Positions 16,556 to 27,619 of a DNA stretch of 64,000 nt are shown piece after piece. Each line of letters begins with the position of its first letter. Position 1 is the first letter of the stretch. Location of the stretch: the NCBI GenBank assembly GCA_946411505.1, contig CAMKEG010000002.1:348852-412851 (forward strand), in the 5' to 3' direction. Both the position numbers and the translations under genes were made by a program. Under the pieces are notes generated by a model. That model saw only the letters and a list, made by a program, of their open reading frames with translations, was not told the origin of the DNA and made no database searches. Source of the stretch: an uncultured Treponema sp. GTDB lineage: Bacteria; Spirochaetota; Spirochaetia; Treponematales; Treponemataceae.

Positions 16556-16634
16556 GACACGCCAATTTTTGGGAGGAACGCTCGTCCGTTGGACTTCTAC
16601 GTTCCGCTAACACCAATATTAGGAGATACACAAA

Positions 16635-17066
16635 ATGGCAAAGAAAGAAGTAACCGCTGTCATCAAACTTCAGTGCCCCGCTGGCGCTGCGACACCGGCC
16701 CCGCCGATTGGACCCGCCTTGGGCCCTCATGGTGTAAGCGCTCCGAAATTTGTGCAGGAATTCAACGACAGAACCAAGAAAATGGAAAAGGGACTCATCA
16801 TCCCGGTCGTTCTTACTGTTTACAAAGACAAGTCTTACACATTCATCCTTAAGACCCCTCCAGCCGCCGTTCTTATCAAGAAGGCCCTCAAGTTGGAAAA
16901 GGGTTCTGCGAATCCGCTCCGCGACAAGGTAGGAAAGCTTACCAAGGCGCAGCTTGAAGAAATCGCAAAGACAAAGATGCCCGACATCAACGCGAACGAC
17001 CTTGAGGCCGCGAAGAAAATCGTAGCCGGAACCGCTCGCAGCATGGGCGTTGAGGTGGAGGCCTAA
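16635..17066 (+). CDS. rplK: Large ribosomal subunit protein L11
   Basis: The 143-residue L11 forms the GTPase-associated centre on 23S rRNA. The N-terminal domain shows [21 protein letters not shown], the proline-rich helix region bound by thiostrepton. The C-terminal RNA-binding domain ends [17 protein letters not shown]. It starts behind TTAGGAGA and abuts rplA directly. Confidence 0.98.
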   Translation: MAKKEVTAVIKLQCPAGAATPAPPIGPALGPHGVSAPKFVQEFNDRTKKMEKGLIIPVVLTVYKDKSYTFILKTPPAAVLIKKALKLEKGSANPLRDKVGKLTKAQLEEIAKTKMPDINANDLEAAKKIVAGTARSMGVEVEA

Positions 17067-17747
17067 ATGAAACACGGAAAGAATTACCGCGCGGCCGCGG
17101 CCAAATACGATCTTACAAAAAAATACGACATTCCCACAGCCGTTAAAATGGTTCAGGACATGAAGTTCGCCAAGTTCGACGAAACAGTGGAAGCCCACGT
17201 CAACCTTAAGTTGGGCAAAAACGCCACTGTCCGCGACACTTTGGTCTTCCCCAACCAGTTTAAGGGCGAGAAGAAAGTTTTGGTATTCTGTAAGGAAGAC
17301 CGCGTTCAGGAAGCCTTGAACGCTGGAGCCGCTTTCGCCGGTTCAACTGAGTACATCGACAAGGTAAAGGGCGGCTGGCTTGACTTTGACATCGCCGTCG
17401 CCACTCCCGACATGATGAAAGACGTCGGCCGCTTGGGTATGGTTTTGGGCCGCAAAGGCTTGATGCCCAACCCCAAGACAGGAACCGTAACAAACGACAT
17501 CGCCGCCGCCATTGGCGAGCTTAAGAAGGGTCGCACGGAATACCGCGCCGACAAGACAGGCATTGTTCACATCGCCGTAGGCAAAGTTTCTATGGACGCT
17601 GAAAAGATTGCCCAGAACGTTGAGGCTTTGGTCGCTGAAATCCAGCGCAAAAAGCCGTCTGACGCTTCGGTGGATTACATCCGCACAATTTCAATCAGCT
17701 CTTCTATGGGCCCTGGCGTTTGGATTAAAAGCAAGGACGAGGAGTAG
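17067..17747 (+). CDS. rplA: Large ribosomal subunit protein L1
   Basis: The 226-residue L1 forms the mobile stalk at the tRNA exit site and in many bacteria represses its own operon. The family motif is seen in GLMPNPKTGTVT. The N- and C-terminal halves fold together around VDETVEAHVNLK-like and IRTISISSSMGPG segments. The start codon follows the rplK stop at once. A Shine-Dalgarno (GAGGTGGAGG) lies inside the end of rplK. Confidence 0.98.
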   Translation: MKHGKNYRAAAAKYDLTKKYDIPTAVKMVQDMKFAKFDETVEAHVNLKLGKNATVRDTLVFPNQFKGEKKVLVFCKEDRVQEALNAGAAFAGSTEYIDKVKGGWLDFDIAVATPDMMKDVGRLGMVLGRKGLMPNPKTGTVTNDIAAAIGELKKGRTEYRADKTGIVHIAVGKVSMDAEKIAQNVEALVAEIQRKKPSDASVDYIRTISISSSMGPGVWIKSKDEE

Positions 17748-17750
17748 AAA

Positions 17751-18338
17751 ATGGCAGTTCGCGCAAAGACAATTCAGCCGGCTAAAACAGCCGCCATCGA
17801 AGCCGCCAAGAAAACTCTCGGCGAATACAACGACTTCATTTTCGCGGATTATCGCGGCTTGACTGTTGAGCAAATCACAGCCTTGCGCGGAAAGCTTCGC
17901 GAGAAGAATTCCGCGATTAAGGTAATCAAGAACAACTTTGCCCGCATCGCGTTTGAAGGCTTGGACGTAAAGGATGTTGCCGAATACCTCACAGGACCCA
18001 CCGCCATCGCGATGGCCAAAGAGGATTCAAACGAGACCGCCAAGGTTTTGTTCGACTTCGCTAAGGAAGCCCCCGCTCTTAAGGTGAAGGGCGCCTATGT
18101 CAACAAAGAGATTTACGACACTGCCAAAATCGAGGCCTATTCTAAGGTTCCCGGAAAGAAGCAGCTTATCGCCATGCTTATGTCTGCCATCAACGGCCCG
18201 GCCCAAAAGCTCGCCGCCACATTGCAGGCCTATGTTGACAAAAAATCTAAGGAAGGCGACGCGGCCCCCGCTGCCGCCGCCGCTCCTGCCGCTGAGGCTC
18301 CCGCAGCTGCCGCTGCCGAAGCTCCCGCGGCGAACTAA
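17751..18338 (+). CDS. rplJ: Large ribosomal subunit protein L10
   Basis: L10 anchors the L7/L12 dimers at the base of the stalk. The 195 residues include the conserved DYRGLTVEQITALRGKLR and KNNFARIAFEG regions and an alanine-proline-rich tail. Only three bases separate it from rplA, so there is no room for the L10-binding leader that controls rplJ in E. coli. The 161-base gap before rplL is structured instead. Confidence 0.97.
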   Translation: MAVRAKTIQPAKTAAIEAAKKTLGEYNDFIFADYRGLTVEQITALRGKLREKNSAIKVIKNNFARIAFEGLDVKDVAEYLTGPTAIAMAKEDSNETAKVLFDFAKEAPALKVKGAYVNKEIYDTAKIEAYSKVPGKKQLIAMLMSAINGPAQKLAATLQAYVDKKSKEGDAAPAAAAAPAAEAPAAAAAEAPAAN

Positions 18339-18499
18339 CGCATTTTTAGAACCGCGCTTGGCGGTTTCTTAAAAATTCCGCAGTCAGGCTTCATCAGCTG
18401 TCGACTGTCTGCGGATAAAAGTTCAAGGGCCTTTCTTGGAAGGGCTCTTGGCCGCGGCGGATTTCCGCAGCGAATATCAAACATTATGGAGAAGACAAT
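18339..18499 (+). promoter_or_regulatory. Structured rplJ-rplL intergenic leader
   Basis: The gap holds TTTTTA...TAAAAA around a CCGC/GCGG stem (about 18345-18376), then CCGCAG/CTGCGG enclosing roughly 30 bases (18379-18414), then GC-rich palindromic sequence up to the rplL Shine-Dalgarno (TATGGAGAAG). No open frame and no strong promoter is visible. It may raise L7/L12 output or be an autoregulatory site displaced from rplJ. Confidence 0.45.
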
Positions 18500-18883
18500 A
18501 TGGCAGCTTTGACAAATGATCAGATTTTGGACGCGATCGCGTCTATGAGCGTTCTGGAAGCCTCAGAACTCGTAAAGGCTATGGAAGAGAAGTTCGGCGT
18601 AACAGCCGCTGTAGCCGTAGCCGCCGGTCCCGCCGCTGGTGGAGCCGCCGCCGCCGCTGATGACGAGCAGACAGAATTCGCTGTTAGCTTGGATTCATTC
18701 GACGCCGCCAAGAAGATTGGCGTTATCAAGGCCGTTAAGGCTCTTACAAACCTCGGACTTGGCGAAGCCAAGGCTTTGGTTGAAGGCGCCCCGAAGGTCC
18801 TCAAAGAGGGCTTGAGCAAGGCCGATGCCGACAAGTGGATTGCCGACATCACAGCCGCCGGCGGAAAGGCCAGCAAGAAATAA
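18500..18883 (+). CDS. rplL: Large ribosomal subunit protein L7/L12
   Basis: The 127-residue stalk protein has an N-terminal dimer domain ([16 protein letters not shown]), an Ala-Gly hinge, and a C-terminal factor-binding domain with [23 protein letters not shown]. The last codons (SKK) and the stop lie inside a long hairpin. A true intrinsic terminator follows at 18959. Confidence 0.98.
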   Translation: MAALTNDQILDAIASMSVLEASELVKAMEEKFGVTAAVAVAAGPAAGGAAAAADDEQTEFAVSLDSFDAAKKIGVIKAVKALTNLGLGEAKALVEGAPKVLKEGLSKADADKWIADITAAGGKASKK

Positions 18884-18947
18884 TCGCTTCGCGATTCTTT
18901 CTTGCTAACGAGAATTTGAAAGCCGCAACGCGTCTTCCAAATTCTCG
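18872..18947 (+). repeat. CGAG-clamped paired hairpin B, across the rplL stop
   Basis: Hairpin 1 (18872-18906): AGCAAGAAA pairs with TTTCTTGCT, and inside it AATCGC/GCGATT with a TTC loop. The rplL stop TAA lies within the stem. Then AA and hairpin 2 (18909-18947): CGAGAATTTG/CAAATTCTCG with inner AAG/CTT and CGC/GCG. The plan matches the pflB copy, down to the TAACGAGAATT and AATTCTCGCAA edges. Confidence 0.7.
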
Positions 18948-18958
18948 CAAGTTTTCAA

Positions 18959-18990
18959 CTCCCGCGCTTTTTCGCGGGAGCGTTTTTGTT
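18959..18990 (+). terminator. Intrinsic terminator of the rplKAJL transcript
   Basis: CTCCCGCG pairs with CGCGGGAG around a short T-rich loop and is followed by CGTTTTTGTT. It separates rplL from rpoB. A candidate rpoB promoter in 18991-19089 is weak (TTGTGC, 17 bases, TGTAGC). Confidence 0.75.
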
Positions 18991-19089
18991 CTTTAAAAAG
19001 TAACCGCATTTCGGACGGACTTTTTTTGTGCTGAACGGAGTTTCTGTTTGTAGCAAAAGAAGACGGCCATTCAACAACGGGGGACCTTA

Positions 19090-22000
19090 ATGTTCGCAAA
19101 AAGCCGGACAATCAACCGTCAGTACTATGGAAAGGACATCAAGTCTTCAATGGATGTCCCAAATCTTATCGACATTCAAACAGCGTCGTATGAATATTTC
19201 CTTCAGAGAAAAAATTTGGAAGAGGGCAAGCCGCTTGAAAGGCAAGGTTTGCAGGAAGCTTTTTTAAGCGCCTTCCCTATTGAAAGCCCCAACGGCGACA
19301 TGACGCTTGACTATGAATTCTATCAATTGGATTTTGAAGGAATAAAATTTTCGGAGTTGGAGTGCAAGCAAAAAGGCCTCACTTACGCCGTTCCTTTGAA
19401 GGCGCGCATTGACCTTAACTTTAAGGAAACCGGCGCCATTCTCCAAAAAGACATATATATGGGCGACATTCCGCTTATGACCGACCGCGGAACTTTCGTC
19501 ATCAACGGCGCCGAGCGCGTTGTTGTTTCGCAAATCCACCGTTCGCCCGGCGTAATTTTCAACCACGACAAGGGCGTGTGGGGAAGCCGCATCATTCCTT
19601 ACCGCGGCTCTTGGCTTGAGTTTGAAATCGACCAAAAGAAAGAGTTGATTTACGCAAAAATCGACCGCAAGAAGAAAATTTTGGGAACAATTTTCCTTCG
19701 CGCCTTGGGCTTTGAAAACCGCGAGGAAATCATCAAGGTTTTCTACCAGACGGAAACAGTTTCTGTAAAGAACAGCAACTCCGCGCGCGAGGCGATTGTC
19801 GGCAAAGTTCTTTCAAAGGCCATTTACATAAAGGACGCGGATTCCGGCGAGGAGAAAAAGCTTTTCAAGGCCGCCACCCGCTTGCATCCGCACGACATCG
19901 ACGACTTGATTGCCAACGGCGTCAAGGAAATCGAAGTCATTAAATTTGACACCCGCAAGGATCCCGAGAACAAGGACGAAAAGAACCTTTCCCTTGACAG
20001 CGACATCATCATCAACTGCTTTGAGCGCGAGGAAATCAAGTTTGCCAAAGAGGGAACGGAAGTTGACGAGCCCACAAAAGAGGACGCCTTGAGCAATGTC
20101 TACAGCGTCCTTATGCCTGGCGAGCCGATTACCGTCGAGAACGCGGAAAAGGACTTGAACTCCATGTTCTTCTCTGACCGCCGCTACGACTTGGGCCGCG
20201 TCGGACGCTACAAGCTCAACAAGAAATTTGACTACAATCCTCCGTTGGAAGACCATACTTTGGTAAGGGACGACATCACAAACACGATGAAGTTCTTGAT
20301 TAAAGTTTACACCGGCGAAGAGGTTCGCGACGACATCGACCACTTGGGCAACCGCCGCATCCGTTCCGTGGGCGAATTGATGACAAACCAAATCAAGACC
20401 GCCTTTGCCCGAATGGAGCGCATCGCCAAAGAGCGCATGGGCCTCAAAGAGAACGACACGATTAAGCCGCAAGACTTGATTTCTTCAAAGCCGATTATCG
20501 CGGCCATAAAAGAATTCTTCGGCTCGTCTCAGTTGTCGCAATTCATGGACCAAATCAACCCCTTGGCCGAACTTACCCACAAGCGCCGCTTGAACGCCTT
20601 GGGACCGGGAGGACTTTCCCGCGACCGCGCCGGCTTCGAAGTCCGCGACGTTCACTATTCGCACTACGGACGCATGTGTCCTATCGAAACTCCTGAAGGA
20701 CCCAACATCGGCTTGATTGTTTCGTTGGCCATTTACACTCGCGTCAACGACTACGGCTTCCTTGAGGCTCCCTATCGCAAAATCGAAAAGGGCAAGGCCA
20801 CCAACAAGGTCGAGTACCTTTCGGCCATGGACGAGGACAAGTACTACATCGGCCAGGTTAGCGAAGGCATGAAGAGCGACGGCTCTTTCGCCACCGACAT
20901 GATTTCTTGCCGCCACCGCGGCGACTATACGACTCGCGCTCCCAAGGACGTTCAGTACATGGACGTTTCTCCGCGCCAGGTAATTTCCGTTTCGGCGGCG
21001 CTCATTCCTTTCTTGGAGCACGACGACGCCAACCGCGCCTTGATGGGCTGCAACATGCAGCGCCAGGCAGTTCCGCTTTTGTTCCCGGAGCCTCCGCACG
21101 TCGGAACCGGAATGGAAAAGAAGTGCGCCTACGACTCCGGCGTTTTGGTAAAGGCCAAGCGCGCCGGCGAAGTTGTCAAAGTAACAAGCGAATGCGTGAC
21201 TGTCAAGCCGGAAGGCGGAAAGCGCGGCGAGCTTGACGAGTACGTTTTGCTTAAGTACCAGCGCACAAACAACGACACATGCAACCACCAGCGTCCGACT
21301 GTGGAAGTGGGCGAAAAGGTCGTCGAAGGCTCTGTCCTTGCCGACGGTCCCGCCACGTTCAACGGCGAGTTGGCTCTTGGCCGCAACATTCTCGTCGGCT
21401 TCGTTCCGTGGAACGGATACAACTACGAGGACGCCGTTCTCATCAGCAAGCGCGTCGTAAAGGAAGACATGTACACTTCCATCCACATCAAGGAATTCTC
21501 AACTGAAATCCGCGAGACAAAGCTTGGTCCCGAAAAGATTACCCGCGACGTTCCCAACACCGCCGAAAAGAATCTTGACAACCTTGACGCGGAAGGAATC
21601 ATCCGCGTCGGCGCCAAGGTAAAGAGCGGCGACATCTTGGTTGGAAAAGTCACTCCCAAGAGCGAAGCGGAAACAACTCCCGAATTTAAATTGCTCAACT
21701 CAATCTTTGGCGAAAAGGCCAAGGAAGTTCGCGACACTTCTTTGCGCGTTCCGCACGGAATCGAGGGCGTCGTAATCGACATTCAGCGCTTGAAGAGAAG
21801 CGAAGGCGACGACTTGAACCCGGGCGTTGACCAGGTTGTAAAGGTAATGATAGCCAACAAGAGAAAGCTCCGCGAGGGCGACAAGATGGCCGGACGCCAC
21901 GGAAACAAGGGTGTCGTTTCGCGCATTTTGCCCGAAGAGGACATGCCTTACTTGGAGGACGGAACTCCGCTTGACGTTTGCTTGAACCCCTTGGGCGTTC

Positions 22001-22638
22001 CTTCGCGAATGAACATCGGACAGATTATGGAATCAGAGCTTGGAATCGCGGGCAAGTACCTCAACCAGTTCTTCGAGTCGCCTGTATTCCAGTCTCCCAG
22101 CCAGGAGCAAATCGCCAAGAAATTGGAAGAAGCCGGCCTTTCAAAAGACTGCAAGCAAATCGTCCGCGACGGCCGCACTGGCGAGCCTTTCGTAAACCCG
22201 ATTTTTGTAGGCGTCATCTACTATATGAAGTTGCACCACTTGGTTGACGACAAGATGCACGCCCGCTCGACAGGACCTTACTCTTTGGTCACGCAGCAGC
22301 CTTTGGGAGGAAAAGCCCAGTTCGGCGGCCAGCGCCTTGGAGAAATGGAAGTTTGGGCTCTCGAAGCCTATGGCGCGGCCAACACCTTGCAGGAAATGAT
22401 GACAATCAAGTCCGACGACATGAACGGCCGCTCAAAGGTTTACGAGTCCATCGTAAAGGGCGAGCCTTCAACTCCCGCCGGAGTTCCGGAATCATTCAAC
22501 GTTTTGGTTCAGGAATTGCGCGGTTTGGCTCTTGACTTCACGATTTATGACGCCAAGGGAAAGCAAATCGCCCTTACCGAACGCGACCAAGAATTGATTG
22601 ACAAAGCCTCCAGCGGTTTTGACAAGGAGAATGAATAA
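19090..22638 (+). CDS. rpoB: RNA polymerase beta subunit
   Basis: The 1182-residue beta subunit is complete. The rifampicin pocket reads [20 protein letters not shown] followed by [10 protein letters not shown]. Compared with E. coli the site equivalent to Ser531 is Asn502 here, Asn518 is Ile and Ser522 is Ala. The conserved [12 protein letters not shown] motif near the active centre is present. The ATG is preceded by GGGGGACC. Its stop overlaps the rpoC start by one base (TAATG), so beta and beta-prime are translationally coupled. Confidence 0.98.
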   Translation: MFAKSRTINRQYYGKDIKSSMDVPNLIDIQTASYEYFLQRKNLEEGKPLERQGLQEAFLSAFPIESPNGDMTLDYEFYQLDFEGIKFSELECKQKGLTYAVPLKARIDLNFKETGAILQKDIYMGDIPLMTDRGTFVINGAERVVVSQIHRSPGVIFNHDKGVWGSRIIPYRGSWLEFEIDQKKELIYAKIDRKKKILGTIFLRALGFENREEIIKVFYQTETVSVKNSNSAREAIVGKVLSKAIYIKDADSGEEKKLFKAATRLHPHDIDDLIANGVKEIEVIKFDTRKDPENKDEKNLSLDSDIIINCFEREEIKFAKEGTEVDEPTKEDALSNVYSVLMPGEPITVENAEKDLNSMFFSDRRYDLGRVGRYKLNKKFDYNPPLEDHTLVRDDITNTMKFLIKVYTGEEVRDDIDHLGNRRIRSVGELMTNQIKTAFARMERIAKERMGLKENDTIKPQDLISSKPIIAAIKEFFGSSQLSQFMDQINPLAELTHKRRLNALGPGGLSRDRAGFEVRDVHYSHYGRMCPIETPEGPNIGLIVSLAIYTRVNDYGFLEAPYRKIEKGKATNKVEYLSAMDEDKYYIGQVSEGMKSDGSFATDMISCRHRGDYTTRAPKDVQYMDVSPRQVISVSAALIPFLEHDDANRALMGCNMQRQAVPLLFPEPPHVGTGMEKKCAYDSGVLVKAKRAGEVVKVTSECVTVKPEGGKRGELDEYVLLKYQRTNNDTCNHQRPTVEVGEKVVEGSVLADGPATFNGELALGRNILVGFVPWNGYNYEDAVLISKRVVKEDMYTSIHIKEFSTEIRETKLGPEKITRDVPNTAEKNLDNLDAEGIIRVGAKVKSGDILVGKVTPKSEAETTPEFKLLNSIFGEKAKEVRDTSLRVPHGIEGVVIDIQRLKRSEGDDLNPGVDQVVKVMIANKRKLREGDKMAGRHGNKGVVSRILPEEDMPYLEDGTPLDVCLNPLGVPSRMNIGQIMESELGIAGKYLNQFFESPVFQSPSQEQIAKKLEEAGLSKDCKQIVRDGRTGEPFVNPIFVGVIYYMKLHHLVDDKMHARSTGPYSLVTQQPLGGKAQFGGQRLGEMEVWALEAYGAANTLQEMMTIKSDDMNGRSKVYESIVKGEPSTPAGVPESFNVLVQELRGLALDFTIYDAKGKQIALTERDQELIDKASSGFDKENE

Positions 22639-25600
22639 TGCGCGATATCGAAGATTTTGACAGTATTAAAATAAAATTGGCCAGCCCGGACACAATCCGC
22701 GCTTGGTCTTACGGCGAAGTCAAAAAGCCGGAAACAATCAACTACCGCACCTTGCGTCCTGAGCGCGACGGCCTTTTCTGCGAGCGCATTTTCGGCACCA
22801 CCAAGGAATGGGAATGCTATTGCGGAAAATTCAAGTCCATCCGCTACAAGGGCGTCATTTGCGACCGCTGCGGCGTCGAAGTGACCCACTTCAAGGTTCG
22901 CCGCGAGCGCACCGGCCACATCGAGCTTGCCGCGCCGGTAAGCCACATTTGGTACTACCGCTCGGTTCCCAGCCGCATGGGCTTGCTTCTTGACTTGCAA
23001 GTGGCTTCGCTCCGTTCCGTCTTGTATTACGAAAAGTACATCGTAATCGACCCGGGCGAGACTGACCTTAAGAAGATGCAGCTTTTGAGCGAAGACGAAT
23101 ACCGCGAGGCGCAGGAGCGCTACGGACAGGCCTTTACCGCCGGCATGGGAGCGGAAGCCATAAAGACTTTACTTGAGGGCTTGGACCTTGACGCCTTGGC
23201 CGCGGAACTTCGCGCCAAGATGATTGAAAAGGGCGCCAAGAGCGACAAGCGCCTTCTCAAGCGCATTGAAATCGTCGAGAACTTCCGCTCTTCAGGAAAC
23301 AAGGCCTCTTGGATGATTTTGGACGTCGTTCCCGTTATGCCGCCGGAGCTTAGGCCCATGGTTCAGCTTGACGGAGGAAGATTCGCCACGTCTGACCTCA
23401 ACGACTTGTACCGCCGCGTAATCAACCGCAACAACCGCCTCAAGAGATTGCTCGCCCTCAACGCGCCTGACATCATCATCCGCAACGAAAAGCGAATGTT
23501 GCAGGAAGCCGTCGACTCCTTGTTCGACAACTCAAAGAGAAAGCGCATCGTAAAGGGCGCCTCAAACAGGCCGCTCAAGTCAATCAGCGACATGATAAAA
23601 GGAAAGCAGGGCCGCTTCCGCCAAAACCTTTTGGGAAAGCGCGTCGACTATTCCGGACGCTCGGTAATCGTCGTCGGCCCTGAGCTTAAGCTTTGGCAGT
23701 GCGGCCTTCCGACAAAGATGGCGCTTGAATTGTTCAAGCCCTTCATCATGAAAAAATTGATGGACAAAGGCGTCGCCTTCAACCTTAAGAAGGCCAAGCT
23801 CTATGTTGAGCAGGAGGCTCCGGAAGTTTTCGCCGTTTTGGACGAAGTCGTCAGCGAGCACCCCGTAATGCTCAACCGCGCGCCTACTTTGCACCGCTTG
23901 GGAATCCAAGCCTTCGAGCCGGTTTTGGTTGAAGGAAAGGCGCTCAGGCTGCACCCGCTCGCCTGCAAAGCCTTCAACGCCGACTTTGACGGAGACCAGA
24001 TGGCCATCCACGTTCCGCTCACGCAGGCCGCGCAAATGGAGTGCTGGACATTGATGCTCAGCGCCCGCAACTTGCTTGACCCTGCCAACGGCGGAACAAT
24101 CGTATATCCGTCCCAGGACATGGTTTTGGGAATCTACTATATGACTTCCGTCAAGCCCCACGCCAAGGGCGAAGGCAAGCGCTTCTCGTCTTCGGACGAA
24201 GTTCGCATGGCCGCCGAGTGCGGAAACATCGAATGGCAGGCCAAAATCAAGGTTCCCGCTCCCAAGGATTCTTTCAAAGAGGGAGAATTCAAGAAGGGCG
24301 ACTTGATTGAGACTACAGCCGGAACTTTGGCCTTCAATGAGGCCATGCCCGACGAAGTCAACTATGTCAACGAACAGTACGGCGACAAAAAGCTCAAGAG
24401 CATGATTGAGAAAGTCTACCACGACAAGGGCTCTTGGCTCACAATCCAAATGCTCGACGCCATCAAGGCTGTCGGCTACAAGAACGCGACATTCTACGGA
24501 GCCACCCTTTCTATGGACGACATCCTCGTTCCCAAAGAAAAGAAGGAAATGGTTGACAAGGCCAACAAGGAAGTAGAAGAAATCGTCCGCCAGTACTCGG
24601 TCGGCACCATAACCGACGACGAGCGCTACAACAAGGTAACCGACATTTGGCAGCGCACAAACGAAAAGCTAACTGACGTCATGTACGAGCAGTTGGAAAA
24701 AGACAAGGACGGATTCAACACGATTTACATGATGGCCAAATCGGGCGCCCGCGGTTCCAAAAAGCAGATTTCTCAGTTGGCCGCGATGCGCGGTTTGATG
24801 GCCAAGCCTAACGGAGACATCATCGAATTGCCTGTCCGCTCAAACTTCTACGAAGGACTTTCGGTTATCGAATACTTCATCTCAACAAACGGCGCCCGCA
24901 AAGGTTTGTCGGACACCGCCCTTAAGACGGCCGACGCCGGTTACATGACCCGCCGTTTGGTTGACGTTGCCCAGGACGTTGTCATCAACGAAGAGGACTG
25001 CGGCACAATCAACGGAACGGATTACGCGGCAATCAAAGACGGCGACGAAATCATCGAGCATTTGGCCGACCGCATTGAAGGCCACTTCACGATTGAGCGC
25101 GTTGTCCACCCGATTACCGGCGAAGTTTTGTGCGACGTAAACTCTTACATCGACGAAAACTTGGCCAAGAAAATTGAGGAGGCCGGCGTCGAGAAAGTCA
25201 AGCTCCGCACCGTTCTTACTTGCGAAGCCAAGCACGGCGTTTGCGTAAAGTGCTACGGCAAGAACTTGGCCCGCAACAAGGTTGTCGAAATCGGCGAAGC
25301 GGTCGGAATAGTGGCCGCCCAGTCAATCGGACAGCCTGGAACCCAGCTTACCCTGCGAACCTTCCACGCCGGCGGCGCCGCGTCCAAGGTAACCCAGGAC
25401 AACAACATTGTCCTTAAGTTCCCGGCAATCATCGAGAGCGTGGACGGAACCAGCGTCAATATTGATGAAGGCCAGTTGTTCACCCGCAAGGGAAGCATGA
25501 TTCTTACCCGCGTGATTGACAGCGTCGACTCAAAGGACGCCAAGTTCGCCGTAAAGGACGGAGACCGCGTTCTTAAGGGAACTGTTTTGGCGACATCCAA

Positions 25601-26915
25601 CGGAACCGAAATCAAGGCCAAGGAAAACGGCATCATCATCATAAAGGACAAAGTCCTGTATCTTACGGGAACTGACCAAAAGATGGAAATCGCCAACGGC
25701 TCAATTCTTAAGATTAAGGAAGGCCAGGTTGTCGAGGCCAACGCGGTCATCGGAACCTTGCTTGACGCATACTCTGAGCCGATTATCGCGGAAGACGACG
25801 GTTACGTGCACTTTGAGGACATTGACGACTCTACAGTTGAAGAGAACGTTGACGAGCAGTCCGGCGTTAAGGAGCGCGTAATCAGCGACTTGCACCTTGA
25901 CGTCAAGCAGCCGCGCATCCACATTACTGACGAAGACGGAAACGAGTTCGGAAGCTACTACTTGCCGGCCGACGCCATTCTTAGCGTTGAGGACAAGCAG
26001 AAGATTAAGGCGGGCGACGTTTTGGCCAAGTTGCCTAAAGCGGCGCAAAAGTCAAACGACATCACCGGCGGTCTTCCGCGCGTGTCTGAATTGTTTGAGG
26101 CTCGCAAGTCTGTCAGCCCAAGCGTTTTGTCCGGAATTTCAGGAACCGTAAAATTCAAGGACTTGAAGAAGGGCAAGCGCGTTATCGCCGTTGAAGACAA
26201 GTATGGCCACGTGTTTGAGCACTTGGTTCCGATTTCAAAGCGAATGCTTGTTCGCGACGGAGACAAGGTTGAGGCCGGCGAGCCGCTTTGCGACGGACAG
26301 CCCAGCCCCCACGAAATTCTCGCGATTTTGGGCGAAAACGCCTTGCAGAATTACTTGATGGACGAAATCCAGCAGGTTTACCGCGCCCAGGGCGTAAGCA
26401 TCAACGACAAGCACATCGGAATCATCGTGCGCCAAATGTTGCGCAAGGTTGAAATTGTCGCTGTCGGCGACACCCGCTTTATCTTCGGACAGCAGGTTGA
26501 CAAATACCGCTTCCGCGAAGAGAACGCGCGCGTAATAGCCGAAGGCGGACAGCCTGCGATTGGCCGCCCGATGTTCCAGGGCATCACCAAGGCTTCGCTC
26601 AACGTTGACTCTTTCATTTCCGCGGCTTCGTTCCAGGAAACAACGCGCGTTCTTACAAACGCCGCCATTTCCGGTTCGGTCGACGCGCTTCGCGGCGTAA
26701 AGGAAAACGTAGCGATTGGCCACATGATTCCGGCCGGAACTGGCATCAGGAATTACAAGGCCGTCAAGGTCTACGACTCAAGCGACCAGGACTTGGACAT
26801 CCAGATGAACGAAATCATCGAGAAGCGCAGAATTGAGAAGGAGCTTGCCGAAGCGGAGGCCGAAAGGGAGAAGGAAGCCGCCACAGCCAGCTTTGACAGC
26901 GAGGACCAGGATTGA
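22638..26915 (+). CDS. rpoC: RNA polymerase beta-prime subunit
   Basis: The 1425-residue beta-prime subunit has the N-terminal zinc site (CYCGKF, then CDRCGVEV), the catalytic NADFDGDQM that holds the active-site magnesium, the second zinc site ([13 protein letters not shown]) and the trigger-loop/bridge region. An insertion domain of beta-barrel character lies between residues about 920 and 1140. The C-terminus is acidic and helical. It ends just before hairpin pair C. Confidence 0.98.
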   Translation: MRDIEDFDSIKIKLASPDTIRAWSYGEVKKPETINYRTLRPERDGLFCERIFGTTKEWECYCGKFKSIRYKGVICDRCGVEVTHFKVRRERTGHIELAAPVSHIWYYRSVPSRMGLLLDLQVASLRSVLYYEKYIVIDPGETDLKKMQLLSEDEYREAQERYGQAFTAGMGAEAIKTLLEGLDLDALAAELRAKMIEKGAKSDKRLLKRIEIVENFRSSGNKASWMILDVVPVMPPELRPMVQLDGGRFATSDLNDLYRRVINRNNRLKRLLALNAPDIIIRNEKRMLQEAVDSLFDNSKRKRIVKGASNRPLKSISDMIKGKQGRFRQNLLGKRVDYSGRSVIVVGPELKLWQCGLPTKMALELFKPFIMKKLMDKGVAFNLKKAKLYVEQEAPEVFAVLDEVVSEHPVMLNRAPTLHRLGIQAFEPVLVEGKALRLHPLACKAFNADFDGDQMAIHVPLTQAAQMECWTLMLSARNLLDPANGGTIVYPSQDMVLGIYYMTSVKPHAKGEGKRFSSSDEVRMAAECGNIEWQAKIKVPAPKDSFKEGEFKKGDLIETTAGTLAFNEAMPDEVNYVNEQYGDKKLKSMIEKVYHDKGSWLTIQMLDAIKAVGYKNATFYGATLSMDDILVPKEKKEMVDKANKEVEEIVRQYSVGTITDDERYNKVTDIWQRTNEKLTDVMYEQLEKDKDGFNTIYMMAKSGARGSKKQISQLAAMRGLMAKPNGDIIELPVRSNFYEGLSVIEYFISTNGARKGLSDTALKTADAGYMTRRLVDVAQDVVINEEDCGTINGTDYAAIKDGDEIIEHLADRIEGHFTIERVVHPITGEVLCDVNSYIDENLAKKIEEAGVEKVKLRTVLTCEAKHGVCVKCYGKNLARNKVVEIGEAVGIVAAQSIGQPGTQLTLRTFHAGGAASKVTQDNNIVLKFPAIIESVDGTSVNIDEGQLFTRKGSMILTRVIDSVDSKDAKFAVKDGDRVLKGTVLATSNGTEIKAKENGIIIIKDKVLYLTGTDQKMEIANGSILKIKEGQVVEANAVIGTLLDAYSEPIIAEDDGYVHFEDIDDSTVEENVDEQSGVKERVISDLHLDVKQPRIHITDEDGNEFGSYYLPADAILSVEDKQKIKAGDVLAKLPKAAQKSNDITGGLPRVSELFEARKSVSPSVLSGISGTVKFKDLKKGKRVIAVEDKYGHVFEHLVPISKRMLVRDGDKVEAGEPLCDGQPSPHEILAILGENALQNYLMDEIQQVYRAQGVSINDKHIGIIVRQMLRKVEIVAVGDTRFIFGQQVDKYRFREENARVIAEGGQPAIGRPMFQGITKASLNVDSFISAASFQETTRVLTNAAISGSVDALRGVKENVAIGHMIPAGTGIRNYKAVKVYDSSDQDLDIQMNEIIEKRRIEKELAEAEAEREKEAATASFDSEDQD

Positions 26916-26918
26916 GTC

Positions 26919-26988
26919 GTTCATAAGGCTTGGCGCCTTATGAACTTAACGAGAATCAACCGCCGCAGTCCGCGTCGGTTGATTCTCG
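26919..26988 (+). repeat. CGAG-clamped paired hairpin C after rpoC
   Basis: Hairpin 1 (26919-26945): GTTCATAAGGC/GCCTTATGAAC, 11 bp. Linker TTAA. Hairpin 2 (26950-26988): CGAGAATCAACCG/CGGTTGATTCTCG, 13 bp, with inner CGC/GCG. It starts three bases after the rpoC stop. The same GAAC-TTA-(A/G)-CGAG junction occurs after rpsG. Confidence 0.7.
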
Positions 26989-27046
26989 AAAACTCGCGGC
27001 ATTTGAATCAGCCGCCGCAGTCCGCGTCGACCGATTCTCGAAAACT
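26953..27046 (+). repeat. 42-base imperfect direct repeat in the rpoC-rpsL gap
   Basis: Bases 26953-26994 and 27005-27046 are near-identical: GAATC, a shared CCGCCGCAGTCCGCGTCG core and GATTCTCGAAAACT. They differ in about four positions that fall in the stem. The second copy lacks the left CGAG arm and its stem carries mismatches, so it looks like a decaying duplicate of hairpin 2. Beyond it are GCGTCC/GGACGC (27063-27078) and a CCGCCCG/CGGGCGG pair. Confidence 0.7.
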
Positions 27047-27134
27047 GGTCGCGGCCCATGCAGCGTCCGAAAGGACGCGGTTAAACCGCCCGAAACAACC
27101 GTTATGGTCGTGAAGCAAAAAAACGGGCGGATAC

Positions 27135-27163
27135 TTGACATAACTATCTTGTTTTGTTAAAGT
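27135..27163 (+). promoter_or_regulatory. Promoter of rpsL-rpsG
   Basis: TTGACA (27135-27140) and TAAAGT (27158-27163) are spaced by 17. The leader to rpsL has a CCGGG/CCCGG hairpin and an AAAGGAGA Shine-Dalgarno. Confidence 0.8.
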
Positions 27164-27232
27164 AGCCGTTACCGCTGTAAATGAATTTAACCGGGGGTGC
27201 TGCCCGGCAATTTATAAAGGAGACATTTTTAG

Positions 27233-27607
27233 ATGCCTACAATTAACCAATTGATTAAGAAGGGACGCAAAACCGCTGCCAACAGGACCAAATCCCCCGC
27301 GCTTGAGTCTTGTCCGCAGAAACGCGGCGTTTGCACGCGCGTTATGACGGTAACTCCCAAAAAACCGAATTCGGCTCTCCGCAAGGTAGCCCGTGTCCGC
27401 TTGAGCAACGGAATTGAAGTTACGGCTTACATTCCTGGAATTGGACACAACTTGCAGGAGCACTCAGTAGTATTGATCCGCGGCGGCCGCGTTAAGGACC
27501 TTCCTGGCGTTCGCTATCACATTATTCGCGGAACAAAAGACACCCTTGGCGTTGACGGACGCAAGCGCGGCCGCTCAAAGTACGGCGCCAAAAGGCCTAA
27601 GGCATAA
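27233..27607 (+). CDS. rpsL: Small ribosomal subunit protein S12
   Basis: The 124-residue S12 sits at the decoding centre. It keeps the streptomycin-determining lysines: Lys in [11 protein letters not shown] and Lys in [13 protein letters not shown], the sites of Lys43 and Lys88 of E. coli. Wild-type residues imply no streptomycin resistance from this gene. rpsG follows after 12 bases. Confidence 0.98.
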   Translation: MPTINQLIKKGRKTAANRTKSPALESCPQKRGVCTRVMTVTPKKPNSALRKVARVRLSNGIEVTAYIPGIGHNLQEHSVVLIRGGRVKDLPGVRYHIIRGTKDTLGVDGRKRGRSKYGAKRPKA

Positions 27608-27619
27608 TGGAGGAATAAG

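Noticed and set aside
20485-21486. 333-residue minus-strand ORF inside rpoB
   Set aside because: It is fully antisense to a conserved gene and has a low-complexity Val/Ala/Leu composition produced by codon bias on the other strand. It has no motif and no Shine-Dalgarno.
23580-24449. 289-residue minus-strand ORF inside rpoC
   Set aside because: An antisense shadow of rpoC with the same biased composition.
26930-27160. 76-residue ORF in the rpoC-rpsL gap
   Set aside because: It lies wholly across hairpin repeats, lacks a Shine-Dalgarno and overlaps the rpsL promoter.
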